Shown here piece after piece: positions 10,340 through 21,077 of a stretch of 64,000 nt of DNA. The position numbers and the translations under genes are program-made. The notes beneath the pieces are model-generated. The model made no database searches. It was not told the origin of the DNA and worked only from the letters and a program-made list of their open reading frames with translations. Origin of the DNA: Hermetia illucens (taxonomy: Eukaryota; Arthropoda; Insecta; Diptera; Stratiomyidae); contig NC_051851.1 of NCBI RefSeq assembly GCF_905115235.1, positions 129,654,725 through 129,718,724 on the forward strand, written 5' to 3'. Numbering within the stretch: the first letter of the stretch is position 1; every line of letters starts with the position of its first letter.

Positions 10340-11888
10340 CACAGAGACCTAACAATGCAATATGCTCATATTTCCATGTAAATACTAAAATTCAAAAGCT
10401 CACAGATAAGTTGAATGTGATTAGACAAATCAAGAAAGTTAAACCGAATGACATGCTCTCAGAAATGATAAACTGTCACAGGTATAAAGTCTATACCCCT
10501 TGGTGGAGTATAGCATTTCAACCATATATACTCGCCACCGTTTGCGGTTACCTGAAATACGCTTCAGTTCCCTCCACGATTTCCTGTGATGCTCGCACTT
10601 CTTCTCTAATCTTCTGCGCGAAGTACCTTACACATAAGGTATCATAAAACAATTCCACAGAAAAAACAACTAAGATGGTGAAGTTGATCACAGCTTTCGT
10701 CTAACTCAGTAATGCAAGAGAAAGTGGTGGACGCGTGTTAGTCGCAATATCACTTGAGATGATTTTAGTAAGTAAATACCCACACAATTTCAGGGTCCAT
10801 TAATCCTAAGGCTTGTTTTTGAATATTTCACCCCTTTACCACCTCTTCACCTCTTATTCCATAAATTTAATTATCAAAATCATTTCTCATATTTTTCAAT
10901 ATTTGCTTTATTTTCTATTTAGTTTAAAAGTTTTCTAATCATATTACATTGGCCTAGAGCAATAAGTATAAATATATTTACCGCACAATAGAAAATTCAT
11001 CACAAATTTTTTTAAGGAATATAATTATCCTAAAAATAGCAAATGGCAATAAGGACTAATAAAAGTTTCAGATGATTTTCATATTGTACAACTTCGAAAC
11101 CGCTTCAAAGACTGAATTTCAATATAATACATATTGCAGAATTAACCGTTTGTCTAAAAGTACTCCGTCTTAGACCGTGAATAATACATATCATGGAACT
11201 TTGTTCCTGAACCCCACCTGAGAGATATTTTTTATATCTAGGCAAATTCACCGATTTATTTGCAATCAGATCGTTTGTTTGTGCATCACAAATTCATTCT
11301 ACGAAAATAAAACATTAGATAAATCTGCGTTAAAGACCTGAAAAAAGTACGAAAAATATAACAAATATAATAGAAGATAACATATAAATTAGGTAGCATA
11401 TACAACGAAAAATACTGAATGCTTTACTTCTATTTAAAACGTTTTTAATTAAAAAGAAATTCGTTGGGTCAGACTCACAGTGCCAGGAAAATAATAATTA
11501 TTCAAATTTTGGTGGACTTTGATGTTACTTTGAATTCAATCGTTTTGCACTGTTCACTTTGTCTTGAAAGACTTAGAAAGATTTTGAAATTTCAACTTAA
11601 AAAAAGACCTGCTTTCTTATTTGTTGTGTGAAGAAATTCTTCCTCTAATATACGTTCATACATAACTAATTTTTGGAATTCTAATATATAAAGCGTCTAA
11701 GTAACATCGGTTAAAATACTCAAACCAATCACATAAATAATCAAAGCAAGATTCAGGGAAAGAATGAACTCAAACCGCTGCTTTGAATGTAAGTTTTTTT
11801 CTTCTTGGTCTGAACTGTCCCCTCCACAATTTTACGTTCAGCTTAAAAAAATAATATAAATAATTAAAATAAATATTTAAATTTTTTC
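10340..11888. other. 3' flank of NHE8; no other gene
   Basis: AT-rich sequence downstream of the NHE8 stop. No AATAAA is seen on the minus strand in the first few hundred bases after the stop; TTTATT near 10907 (AATAAA on the minus strand) is a distant candidate. No element recognised. Confidence 0.4.
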
Positions 11889-13193
11889 TTAGGTGACCCT
11901 TGCCGAATGGAGATTAATTCGACTTGAAGTACTGGGTGCTTCCTCGTCTCCATCACTTTCTTCGCCCTCAGAAATTTGGGGTGAGACTCGTATGGCTTGA
12001 TACCATTTGTTTGTCAAATCAGCCATTTGGCTCTTACAATCGTGCAGCTCCTCGCTAGTGAATCTTCGAGTAAAGAATGGTGTAAAATATTTCCTATCTA
12101 ATACTCCAAATCCACCGACCCTTGATTTAGCGAATCCGACTTCCTCCTCTTCAGTGAGTTCTGAGAGGTGTTCGGAGTCAATTGCTTGGCCCCATTCACG
12201 TGTTTTGCTCAAAGATATTTGTTTTGCTCGGCGCCGTGATCCTCTTGACCTAGATGACTTTTTTAATTTCTTTCCAGGTTGTAAATATTTCAGAAGTGGC
12301 ATAGTTGAACCACCGAAAACGAGCGTTGTGAACAATACGATAATAAGAGTAGTTGTGATGATAACCCTCCTTGTTTCATCGCTTGACAGTTTCAAGTGCA
12401 GCGACAGAGCGTAAGAAATAGCCCCACGTAGTCCTGAGAACCACATGATAAATTGCATTTTATTTGTGATTTTATGTTCTCGAAACTTATTCACCAAAAA
12501 CGCTAACGGGAATATATTGAAAGCTCGACCAATGAGGCAAAGTACTATGGACCATATTATAAAGGATATTTCTATTTGATGCTTGAAAGAGAAAATAGCT
12601 AACCCAAGATATGCAAATACACAAGTCTCAGCGATGAAAGCCAAAGTTCTCATCGTTTGCTGCATGGTGATTTGTGTCACTGTGGATAAATTAAAATGTG
12701 TATAATGAGACATTACAATTCCACAGAATAGAATAGCCATTATTCCTGACAGATGAATTCCTTCGGCAAGAACATACGGGGCATAAGTGAAAATCAACAT
12801 CATTGCAAATTCTAATGACGGATGTTTTCTTAAATCTACAAATTTCAGTAAAAGTGCGCTTATTAATGCGAAAACTACACCAATTCCAGCCGAAGCAAAA
12901 AACATTGCGCAAAATGTTTTTAGGGCAGACGCAATAGCCTGAGCTCCTGATAAATGAGAGTTGGCTTCCGTTGTGATTGTTGTTGTTAATACGATTGAAA
13001 TAGCATCATTTAGTATGCTTTCGCCAAACACCAACATATTCAATACAGGATCGACATCTAGCGCATGGAAAATGGCGACTGTTGCAACTGGATCAACTGC
13101 AGATATTAGCGATCCAAAGGCGAAAGATTCTGAAAAGTCCAACCTGTAGGCCACAGCCGCTAGTCCCAGGACGTAAACTCCAGCCCCAATAAC
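11889..13193 (-). CDS. NHE8: NHE8 coding exon 3 (antiporter core and tail)
   Basis: 434 codons plus TAA at 11891-11889, following a TTGCAG acceptor (13195-13194) after a 76-bp intron. It holds the ion-transport core ([49 protein letters not shown]) and the cytoplasmic tail ending in an acidic, Ser-rich segment. Mammalian NHE8 has GAIPYAL where this has GAISYAL. The frame is intact. Confidence 0.97.
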   Translation of the reverse strand, partial: VIGAGVYVLGLAAVAYRLDFSESFAFGSLISAVDPVATVAIFHALDVDPVLNMLVFGESILNDAISIVLTTTITTEANSHLSGAQAIASALKTFCAMFFASAGIGVVFALISALLLKFVDLRKHPSLEFAMMLIFTYAPYVLAEGIHLSGIMAILFCGIVMSHYTHFNLSTVTQITMQQTMRTLAFIAETCVFAYLGLAIFSFKHQIEISFIIWSIVLCLIGRAFNIFPLAFLVNKFREHKITNKMQFIMWFSGLRGAISYALSLHLKLSSDETRRVIITTTLIIVLFTTLVFGGSTMPLLKYLQPGKKLKKSSRSRGSRRRAKQISLSKTREWGQAIDSEHLSELTEEEEVGFAKSRVGGFGVLDRKYFTPFFTRRFTSEELHDCKSQMADLTNKWYQAIRVSPQISEGEESDGDEEAPSTSSRINLHSARVT

Positions 13194-16100
13194 CTGCAAG
13201 TATTTTTAAAATGTTTGTTTTTGTGAATAATATTTCGTAGTGGACATAACATTTTTATATATTACTTACTAATGCTGAAATGGTTGTGCCGAAAATTGCG
13301 AAAACCAAAATTGATCCAATATTTTGGAAAAAGTTTCCTTTATGCAAATTATAACCTGATTCGAATATAATGGGTGGAAGCAGAACTAAGAAGAATCCTG
13401 TAGGAGTGAAAACTTCTTCACGCTTCCATATGACCGTTGTATTATCACTTCCAAGTATTTTCGTGAGAGCTCCAATAAGTGTACCGAGGAAAACTACTAC
13501 AATACTTTCTGGTAAATACTGGAATCCAGTCTGCAGCATCATATGAATAAGAAGAACTCCTAGTCCAATAATGCATAGTACAAAAAATATTGATAACGAG
13601 CTGTTATGCTCCTGTTCAACTAATTTGCTATCGGGAAGCGGTGGTTCGGGTGAAGGAGTAGAATTTGTTGTGATCTACATAAAATAAGAAAACGACATTA
13701 GTATATAGAAAAAACCCTGAGTGTTCAAAGTAAGTTAAAAAGTTTAAGATTAGTCAGACAAGTGTTGACGAAGAGTTTGAGGTTTTGTATAAGCGACGGT
13801 CAGTTTGCGTGTGCTACTCCCATACAGCAACGCAGAAAGGCTATTAATGCAAAATAGTTTCAACTTGACCTTGGTGTTAAGATAACTCTTGTTAGATATA
13901 CAAATTGATCAACACCTATGATCCATTAGATTGAGAATCTTGATTTTGTTGGTATTTATCTTTAATCCGAGTTTACTTGACTTTCTTCCGAAGTCCAGAG
14001 CCAAGGTTCATGACTTGGTCAGAGTAAAGAGATGTCACCAGCGTGGTCGAGGTGTTTGAAGAAAGATGTTATGGTCCAATGAAGCTTTCCACGTCTTCCG
14101 GAGAAGGCAGTATAAAGAACGTAACCGATAACAAAAAGAAATAATATTGGTGACAAGATGCAACCTTAGAAAACTTCACTTTGGATCTCAAATTCGTCTG
14201 AGATTTTAGCTTAGTACAGAACCTGACATTTTGACATTTCGCTCTGATAATAACTATTAGTTTCTCCGCTTTCGAAAGCCACCTCCAAATCGATAAAGAG
14301 AGGGTGAAGTAAAGATTTGAACTCGGTGTAATGTTCCCCAATAATCCGCAGGATGTCGATGTTCAGTGCAAGGTGACCCAAGCGCCATCATATGTCGTGC
14401 TGATAATAGCTATTAGTTTCTCCGGAATGTCCCTCCTACATAGACCACTCCAGATACACTCCCTGTTCATACTATCAAATGCTTTCTCCAAATCGATGAA
14501 GAGCAGGTGTAGCAAAGATCTAAATTCCGTGCACTGTTCCAAAATGATCCGTAGAGTGTTGATGTGGTTAATGCAGGAGGATCCGGATACATGACATGCT
14601 CTTTCTGACTTGTTCTAGCCCAATGTTTTTCGATCTGGACGTTGCCATCCCTCCAATTTGTGTCCTTACTAATGTAATAAATGTTTCCGTAGGATCTATT
14701 TTGTGTTTCACTTTTGTGATCATCATTACAAAAAAATTAATAAAGTTATTATAAGAACATTTTTTGGACTGATAGAATGGAGATGATCCATCATTTTTAC
14801 ACTGTTAGAAAGTATATTGAAAAAGATTTTGTGAAATTTTACCATTTGAATGATTATTTCTAAGGAGCCGCCGAAGCTGGTCCCAAGTCCGATTGCGAAA
14901 GGAGGAGGGATGGAAAGCTTCAGTCTGAATGGCTGTACGCCACCGCAGCGTCTCAGGGAGTAGGTGAGGAAAGTGTAGGAACTTTGCAGTCTTGCAGATT
15001 ACTCACTGACGAAACTATCCCCACACCTGGCAGCTAGGAATAAAATGCACCACAAAAAATGAGAAGAAGAAATTTGGGGTCCGGTACGGATAACCGGCGG
15101 GAGTCGTCTGACTTGGCGACTGGATTGGGCTCCCGTAATGGACAGCACGGCGTCGAAACCGCTACCCGCGGGGCGATTTGCGTTTGCGTAGGCAGCGGAT
15201 GAAATGGACTGAAGAAATAAATCTCTTCATCATCCACTCCTACTACGAAATAACGGCGGGGGTGTGTACAACATCTTACCGCTCTTTGTTGTACCAGAGA
15301 TTCGTCGAGCGTTTCCCGCAATTCGCGCACGTGACTGTGCAGCGAGTCGCAGATCAGTACCGCTTTATTACTCGCAGCGAAACAATCCCGGCCACCATCA
15401 GGGAGCGTGTTCGACTTGAAATCATCGGGGAAACTGGTGACCGAGAGTCGATGGGGGTAGAGGCGGCGGCATCAACAGCACCACGCCGCACTGACAGCAA
15501 CAGTTTCAGTACTCGCCGAAGCACTCTTCTCCACCGTCCAGCTGAGATTTTCGCTGAGGTTCGGGACGAATTCCAAAGAGCGTATATAGAATTCTCGGAT
15601 ATGAATCCTTTGCATAGACCATGTATTCCCAGGCTCTATGCATCTCCAACAACTCTGGAAATTCTATCTCAAATCAATGATGAGATTTTATCTCTCGGCT
15701 GTGTGCTGATATGTCGCTGCTGCAACTACAATCACTTGTGTGTTGTGATGCAGTTACGGCTATCAGATTGCACGGTCAGAAGATACGCTTTCGTGTTATT
15801 GGTTTGAGTGACCAAAGAGATCTACCATGGAAAATTTGTCTGGAACGTCGGCGGGACTCACTAAGGGAGGACATTGCTAGACTGATTCAAATCAGCACTG
15901 GCAATGTTAGCAGACCGGTGAAAAAGTGCAGAGGGTTTACAGAAACTATGCCATCCCCAGTGAGACACCCGTAGTTGAAATTCTGGACACACTAAAGCAG
16001 AAACTCTCTATCATATGCAGTCGGTTACGACGGTATGGCGAAGGTCATTCCAGACGTGTTCAGAATGCAACATACGCGAGGAACCAGCGGAGCTTTTTCA

Positions 16101-19100
16101 GATCTCTCAACGAATCCCAACAGAGGGTCCAGACAGAACAGTTTTCGATGACGGAAGCGAAAGAGTATTGGGGTGGACTTTGGGGGTTACCGGCCCAGCA
16201 TGCTGAGTGGATCACCACCGAAGACACCCGTCATACCATTACGCCTGGCATGAATTTTGTGACTGTTACCGAAGAGGAAGTGCGACGAGCCATAAACAGT
16301 TCAAAGAACTGGAGGGGCCCAGGTCTGGATCGGGTGCAGAATTTCTGGTATAAGAAATTTACGAGCGTACGCAGTCGACTACAGCATAAATGTGGTCATG
16401 AGCGGGCCAGAGGAATTTCCACCCTTCTACACTGCGGAGATTACCTACCTTACCCCTAAGAAGTACACGGTGCAGGACCCCGCTGACATAAGACCGATTA
16501 CTTGCTTACAAACCCTCTACAAATTCATAACGTCCATTATTAGTGAAAGGGTTAATGCGCACTTCGAGTCCAACAACAACAGCAGAAGGGCTGCCGAGTT
16601 AGATCAAGGGGTTGAAAAGAGCAACTTATTATCGATTCGGTAGTTGTAGGACAAGTAACTAGAGGCCAGAGAAACCGCTTTAGTTGCTATATCGATTAAT
16701 CGATATAGATGTAGGATCTGTATCGCATTGATCCGAAACTAACAAAGTTTTTGCTGAAGTCATGGAAGGGTGGCATACCACCTTATCAGTGCGTACATCT
16801 GAGGGTGGTAATACCTCAGAGCCCATTCGTATACGGAGGAGCATCTTCCAAGGGGATTCGTTGAGTCCCCTCTGATTTTGTATGGCACTGAACCCCCTTT
16901 CATGGCTGCTAAGTGCGAACTGACACACTTGATGTACTTAGATGATATCAAGCTGTATGCTGGGACTGACGATCATCTTAGAAGTCTATTGCTGAAGCTA
17001 TGACCGAGACAGACTTCTACAAGTACCTAGGAATTCTGCAAGGAACCCATGGTCGAGTTGGTGATCTGAAGGATGCTCGGCTGTCCGAATTCCTGCGACG
17101 TGTAAAGCTGGTGCTGAAATCGCATCTCTCGGGGAAGAATAAAATAAGCGCATTGAATGTATTCGCTATCCATTCACTGGCTGATGCATTCGGAATATTG
17201 CCGCGGACTTTCGCACAGTCTGGTTCAAACCATGCAGAAGTACACCATTCTGCATACGTGCTCGATGTTGCGAGGAGTTCTCGACGGATTGTCCTATTGA
17301 CCTGCCACCGGCTACTACCACCAGCGCCCGTTAGTTTTTAAGTAGGTAGGATCGTCCGAGCCTAAATGCTTGGCACTTAGTGCTAGTATTAGGTAAAAAA
17401 AATTAGGCAAGAAAATACGTTAGTAATTTTTAAAATGATCTTCCAGTTAGTATTACTGTATGGAGCGCCAATTCTTTCATCTTTCGCAAAGTAGCACATT
17501 TGTGAACTACAAATTCCTCAAAATAAAGCACTGTTTCCGAGTATAGCTGTCAAACAGGCCCTACACAACTTCGAAACGTGGCTCAACAAACACCGCACCT
17601 CAACCAAGGCAAAGAGGGAGAATCGCCAATATACAAAGCTAGCGTCTATATGTATGAATGAACACTATTTCACCTTCCGGAATGAATACTATAAAATCAC
17701 CGCAGGTACGGCAATGGGTAACCCATTTTCCCCTCTACTAAGCGAAATGTTTATTGCGGATCTAGAATTATTAATGGAACAGCGTGGGATAATGCCCACT
17801 TTTTGGGTTACATATGTTGATGATGTACTAGCCATCGTGGATAAATCACTGTTGAATGGATTGCTAAACAAATCAAGCAGCTCCATAAAAATATTACATT
17901 CACTATGGAGACTGAACAAATGGGGGAAATAGCATTCCTGGACATCAAAATCATTAGAAACGGGGAAGACCTCGAGTTCGATATATTCAGGAAGCCCACC
18001 ACTACCCAATCAGTCATTCCTAGCAGCTCTTTCTATTCATACCAGCACAAATTTGCGATCTTCCACAGCATGGTACATAGAATGCTAAACATCCCCGTAT
18101 CCAGGTCGAGATATATTAAAGAACTGGTTTATATAAAAGATACCGCGTGAAAGAACGGTTATAGCACCGACATTATAGACCCTAAAATAAGGAAGAAACA
18201 GGCTATCAATAACAGGAAACAATTGACGTCGTTGCCTAGCAAAGATAAGACAACAGTGAGATCGAGCATTACATACACCTCGTTGCGGCCTAAGATTAAT
18301 AACGCGCTTAAAGGATTTAAAATAGAGGCTGTCCCAACAAGTAGACATGCACAACTCAAAACGCGACTTAGGAGTGGAAAAGGACCCAAAATCCAAGGAG
18401 GAAGAGAGCGAGATCTATAAAATCACTTGTCCGGAATGCACCAGTATATATATAGGGCAGACTAAGCGATTGGTAAAAATAAGATTCGAGGAACATACTA
18501 AAGAAGCAGAACTAGCGACTAAAACCCACTACGGCACGTTAAGTCTGCAGTCGCAAAACATATAGTAGACAGCGGCCATAACATTTCATTGGACAACGTG
18601 GACATCATACAAAAAATACATAAAGTCCACAAACTAGACGCCGCAGTCAATAATATTTAAGCAAAGTAATGCCAGGTTGATGAACACGGATATGGGGAAT
18701 TGTTCATCTAGTTTATTCCATGTAATTAGGGTAAGTAATTAAGGGGGTATTACAATTTCAGACAAATTAGTTAATTAAATATTAGTTATCATGTTGATTG
18801 GCGGGAGGGGGGCGAGAGGATATATAAGGCAAAACAAATCATTACAAAATAAGCACTGAAGAAGGACATATGCTTTGTCCGAAACACATGTTTGCTACCT
18901 CACCATAAATAAAATTCTATAGATTAATCGGAAATGTTTCCTTTTGACATTGAATTGGTCCAAACTTTGTAGTATGAAACCACTGCACTCCATAGCGAAG
19001 GTTGACTTGTTAAATGTACCATAAAATTAGATAAATTAACGAAAAAAGTTTATATAAAGAACCCTCTAATAACATCTTTGAATTCATCATCAAATGTTTG

Positions 19101-20105
19101 CTGTCTTTTTGGAAAGGATCATAAACTTGTTTGGCAATAAAAAGTAAAATATGGGTAACAATATTGTGGGAATTCTACGACTATTAATAGAGTTACAATT
19201 GTATTTCATATGTGACTACGCACTCTGAAACATAACGGAAAGGCAGAAACACGTTAAAGTCAGTAACCCACACGTACAAAGAAGTACGCAATTGGACTGC
19301 GAGCTTCGTGCGTATCGAAAAGCGGATACCCCACATTTTTTGCAATTGATCACTTTTTACTTGAAGCGTCCAATTTTGTTATTCAAAAAATGCAAACTTT
19401 AATGAAATGATATAATCTTGTGACGTAGAGGCTTCTCTACAAAATGAGGACAAACTCATTCTGCACGTCAATATTTGAGTTATCTAGTGGAGTTCGATAT
19501 CATCGTTTTTTGAATGTAGAGCGCGTATCACCTCTTTCAATGCAGGCAATTAATTTGCTTACGAAGTTTTGCGTAAACGAAAACAATAAAAACGATTCCA
19601 CCTCGTTAGCCTGGAACGCATTATTTGGAATTGTGTCTGGAAAATTCCCTTATCTACCCCATTCAACCGAGTCAATTAACTACTTTTAGACGGCGAACGA
19701 CCAGATCTTGCGGCCTGAATCTCGATAGTTCCACTGGAATTAGTGCATTTCGCCACAATCGCATTCTTCAGTGGAATTTGTGAATGATATTGTTGTAAAT
19801 ACTTTGGCGAATATCAACGGCATTGAATATAAAATGTACTTGCATACCTCGCTTTCATGACCGCCCGTCGACACCTGGGCAGGGGGTGACTCAGACGAAG
19901 ACTTGGTGGTCTTAACCGTGGTTGTGTTGCTGTTATTTGTAATCGTGATGGTACTGGTCACATTTGGAGCATTGGATGAAGCTGGCACAGGACTCGAACT
20001 GGATAGAGCTGTCTCTGAACTCGGAAGGACCTCGGTACACGTAGGCTGCCCTAGAAGGGCTGTGATGGCCACTAATGCCACCACAATGACCTTGGGCTTA
20101 AACAT
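11889..20105 (-). CDS. NHE8: NHE8-type sodium/proton exchanger (SLC9A8 orthologue), whole gene
   Basis: This is a membrane antiporter that swaps Na+ (or K+) for H+; the family works in Golgi, endosomes and the apical membrane of insect epithelia. Three exons join in phase 0 (20105-19848, 13674-13270, 13193-11889) into 655 residues. Residues 1-23 are a signal peptide, about 24-105 a Ser/Thr/Asn-rich luminal stretch, and the first membrane helix lies near 115-133. Family motifs are [11 protein letters not shown] (184-194), [14 protein letters not shown] (247-260), the GESILNDA acid pair (278-285) and WFSGLRGA (473-480). The acidic cytoplasmic tail contains [11 protein letters not shown] and LTNKWY, both typical of NHE8. 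Drosophila calls this orthologue Nhe1. The 6.2-kb first intron is full of transposons. The assignment is firm; joining exon 1 is an inference from phase, strand and content. Confidence 0.9.
13270..13674 (-). CDS. NHE8: NHE8 coding exon 2
   Basis: 135 codons between a TATGTAG acceptor (13676-13675) and a GCATTA|GTAAGT donor (13269-13268). It encodes the end of the luminal stretch ([13 protein letters not shown]), the first transmembrane helix ([19 protein letters not shown]), [13 protein letters not shown], and the [20 protein letters not shown] block that is nearly invariant in NHE8 proteins. Confidence 0.95.
13740..14650 (-). mobile_element. RTE-type LINE fragment in NHE8 intron 1
   Basis: The minus strand gives, in order from 14650: [36 protein letters not shown], a partial second copy of that same stretch (14180-14340, [15 protein letters not shown]), [33 protein letters not shown], and SALLYGS near 13830. 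These are RTE reverse transcriptase motifs ending in the C-terminal region. Frames are broken, and the 150-bp internal repeat looks like a local duplication. The endonuclease domain is missing. Confidence 0.75.
14860..17400 (+). mobile_element. R4/HERO-like LINE (restriction-like endonuclease group)
   Basis: Open stretches in order: an N-terminal [18 protein letters not shown] motif (15200), [32 protein letters not shown] (16306), [20 protein letters not shown] (16436-16500), [28 protein letters not shown] (YLDD catalytic box, 16930-16980) and [12 protein letters not shown] (17018). This order and wording fit LINEs of the R4/Dong/HERO/NeSL side, which carry a C-terminal restriction-like nuclease. 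That nuclease region is not intact here. Several frame changes and a short deletion make it inactive. The 3' end recurs inverted at 21436-21600. Confidence 0.72.
16687..16708. repeat. Perfect 22-bp palindrome
   Basis: CTATATCGATT followed by AATCGATATAG; the two halves are exact reverse complements. It lies in the RT region of the R4-like LINE and probably arose by a small local duplication of ATCGAT sequence. ATCGAT is also the core of the fly DREF site, but nothing else suggests a promoter here. Confidence 0.7.
17520..18930 (+). mobile_element. Penelope-like element, copy 1
   Basis: The plus strand shows a reverse transcriptase piece ([37 protein letters not shown], then a [11 protein letters not shown] catalytic box at about 17813-17845), [15 protein letters not shown], a linker ([20 protein letters not shown]) and a GIY-YIG nuclease start ([19 protein letters not shown] at about 18415-18475). 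RT plus GIY-YIG defines Penelope-like elements. The 5' RT part is missing and the coding frame is broken in a few places. The 3' flank carries a hammerhead-like motif (18855-18894). Confidence 0.82.
18855..18894 (+). ncRNA. Hammerhead-ribozyme-like motif at Penelope end
   Basis: CTGAAGA, then GGAC-loop-GTCC, then GAAA follows the conserved CUGANGA / stem II / GAAA order of a hammerhead core. One unpaired A precedes the GGAC strand. Penelope-like elements are known to carry hammerhead motifs. Helix I/III partners and the cleavage triplet are not clear to me, so this is a candidate only. Confidence 0.4.
18931..19739. other. Remainder of NHE8 intron 1; nothing recognised
   Basis: AT-rich DNA. 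An open frame of 81 codons at 19444-19689 shows no family resemblance and lies inside the intron. Confidence 0.45.
19848..20105 (-). CDS. NHE8: NHE8 coding exon 1 (signal peptide and luminal stretch)
   Basis: The ATG at 20105 opens 86 codons: [19 protein letters not shown]-type signal peptide, then a Ser/Thr-rich segment with N-glycosylation sites (NVT, NNS, NTT). The exon stops at a GAG|GTATGC donor (19847-19846), phase 0, which fits the phase-0 acceptor at 13674. Reading past the donor adds 35 codons to a stop at 19740, and a short 80-bp intron to AAT at about 19768 is also conceivable, so a separate small secreted protein is the alternative. Exon 2 starts with more Thr/Ser/Pro-rich sequence and then a membrane helix, as NHE8 N-termini do. 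Confidence 0.72.
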
Positions 20106-20918
20106 TTCGTATTTGTTGATAGTAGACCTTCAGATGTTGCAATTTCTTGTTGTTATATGTCGTGCGTACACGCTAGTCATTTTCTAGAACAATCACAGTT
20201 CAAAACCACAGATTTAGCCTCCTAAGTAACCAGAGTTTGCAAACGCCGCGCAACTGAATGGGTGACAGCGCCACTATGACAGCTTGAACAGCTGATGTAT
20301 ATACGTTACTCGCTTTGTATTTTTTTGCTGTGGATGGTGAGGAAATTGTACGCTGGGAGGAACTTCACGTTGGCTTGGCAATGGCCTGGAAATTGAGTTC
20401 TGAGTCGATCATCGTCTCACACGATCATCCTCCATAGGAAAATAATCCACTGACCTAGATTTTGAAGAAAAACGGCAAAGATGTGACGAATTTTCAGGGA
20501 ATGTCCGCATTTCATATTTTTCTGTTGACACTCTGCACAGATTTGAAAATCTACTTCTTTAGTCACCTGTACAGTGCCCTCTAATGGCTGGTATTGGACC
20601 TAATTTGTTATCACTTATTTGCAATGTCGCTATTGGTCCACGAAACGAGAGAGATTCAATGCGAATTTTGACATTTGATTGCGGCCGCCCTGTATACGGA
20701 ACAGCTGGAATCCATCGTGCAGTGACGGTGATTTGTTATTCTCGAGATTTATGAGAATCTATGAGTGAAGTACATCGGGTATTGCCATCTTCGCTAGTCA
20801 CTGGCAGATTTGCTTTCGTCTCGGATCGTTTGTAAATATCCCTAAGCTTACAAGTATTCATAAAACTCAGCGGAAGAGCTACGCCGGTGTCATCTCCATC
20901 ATCTAAACTGTGTTCAAC
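20106..20918. promoter_or_regulatory. Divergent NHE8/CRELD intergenic region
   Basis: 813 bp separate the NHE8 start (minus) from the CRELD start (plus). It contains ATTGG near 20633, a CAGCTG E-box near 20290, and GC-richer patches such as GCGGCCGCCC near 20682, unlike the AT-rich surroundings. No clear TATA box sits at a useful distance from either start. Shared regulation is an inference from layout. Confidence 0.5.
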
Positions 20919-21077
20919 ATGCTGCTTCCTACGGCGAGTTTAATAGCGATTTTCCTCAGTGTTTGCACTGCAGATGTTCCAAATGCACTTCCAAATGATC
21001 CCCTGCTAAAGGCCCGCGATGCTCAGAAAATCCCGCCATGTAAAGCATGCACAGTTCTGGTGGAGTCTTTTAAGAAG
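20919..21077 (+). CDS. Creld: CRELD exon 1
   Basis: 53 codons: signal peptide MLLPTASLIAIFLSVCTA, then PPCKACTVLVESFKK. The donor AAGAAG|GTAGGC is at 21078. The intron is 67 bp, phase 0, and ends TTTTTTAG. Confidence 0.93.

Noticed and set aside
12007-12414. 135-codon plus-strand frame
   Set aside because: It lies antisense to NHE8 exon 3, whose reading is clearly the real one.
15034-15330. 98-codon minus-strand frame
   Set aside because: It is antisense to the N-terminal region of the R4/HERO-like LINE.
19740-20105. Independent 121-residue mucin-like secreted protein
   Set aside because: The open frame crosses a good GT donor at 19847, and the phase and content fit NHE8 exon 1 better; kept only as an alternative.
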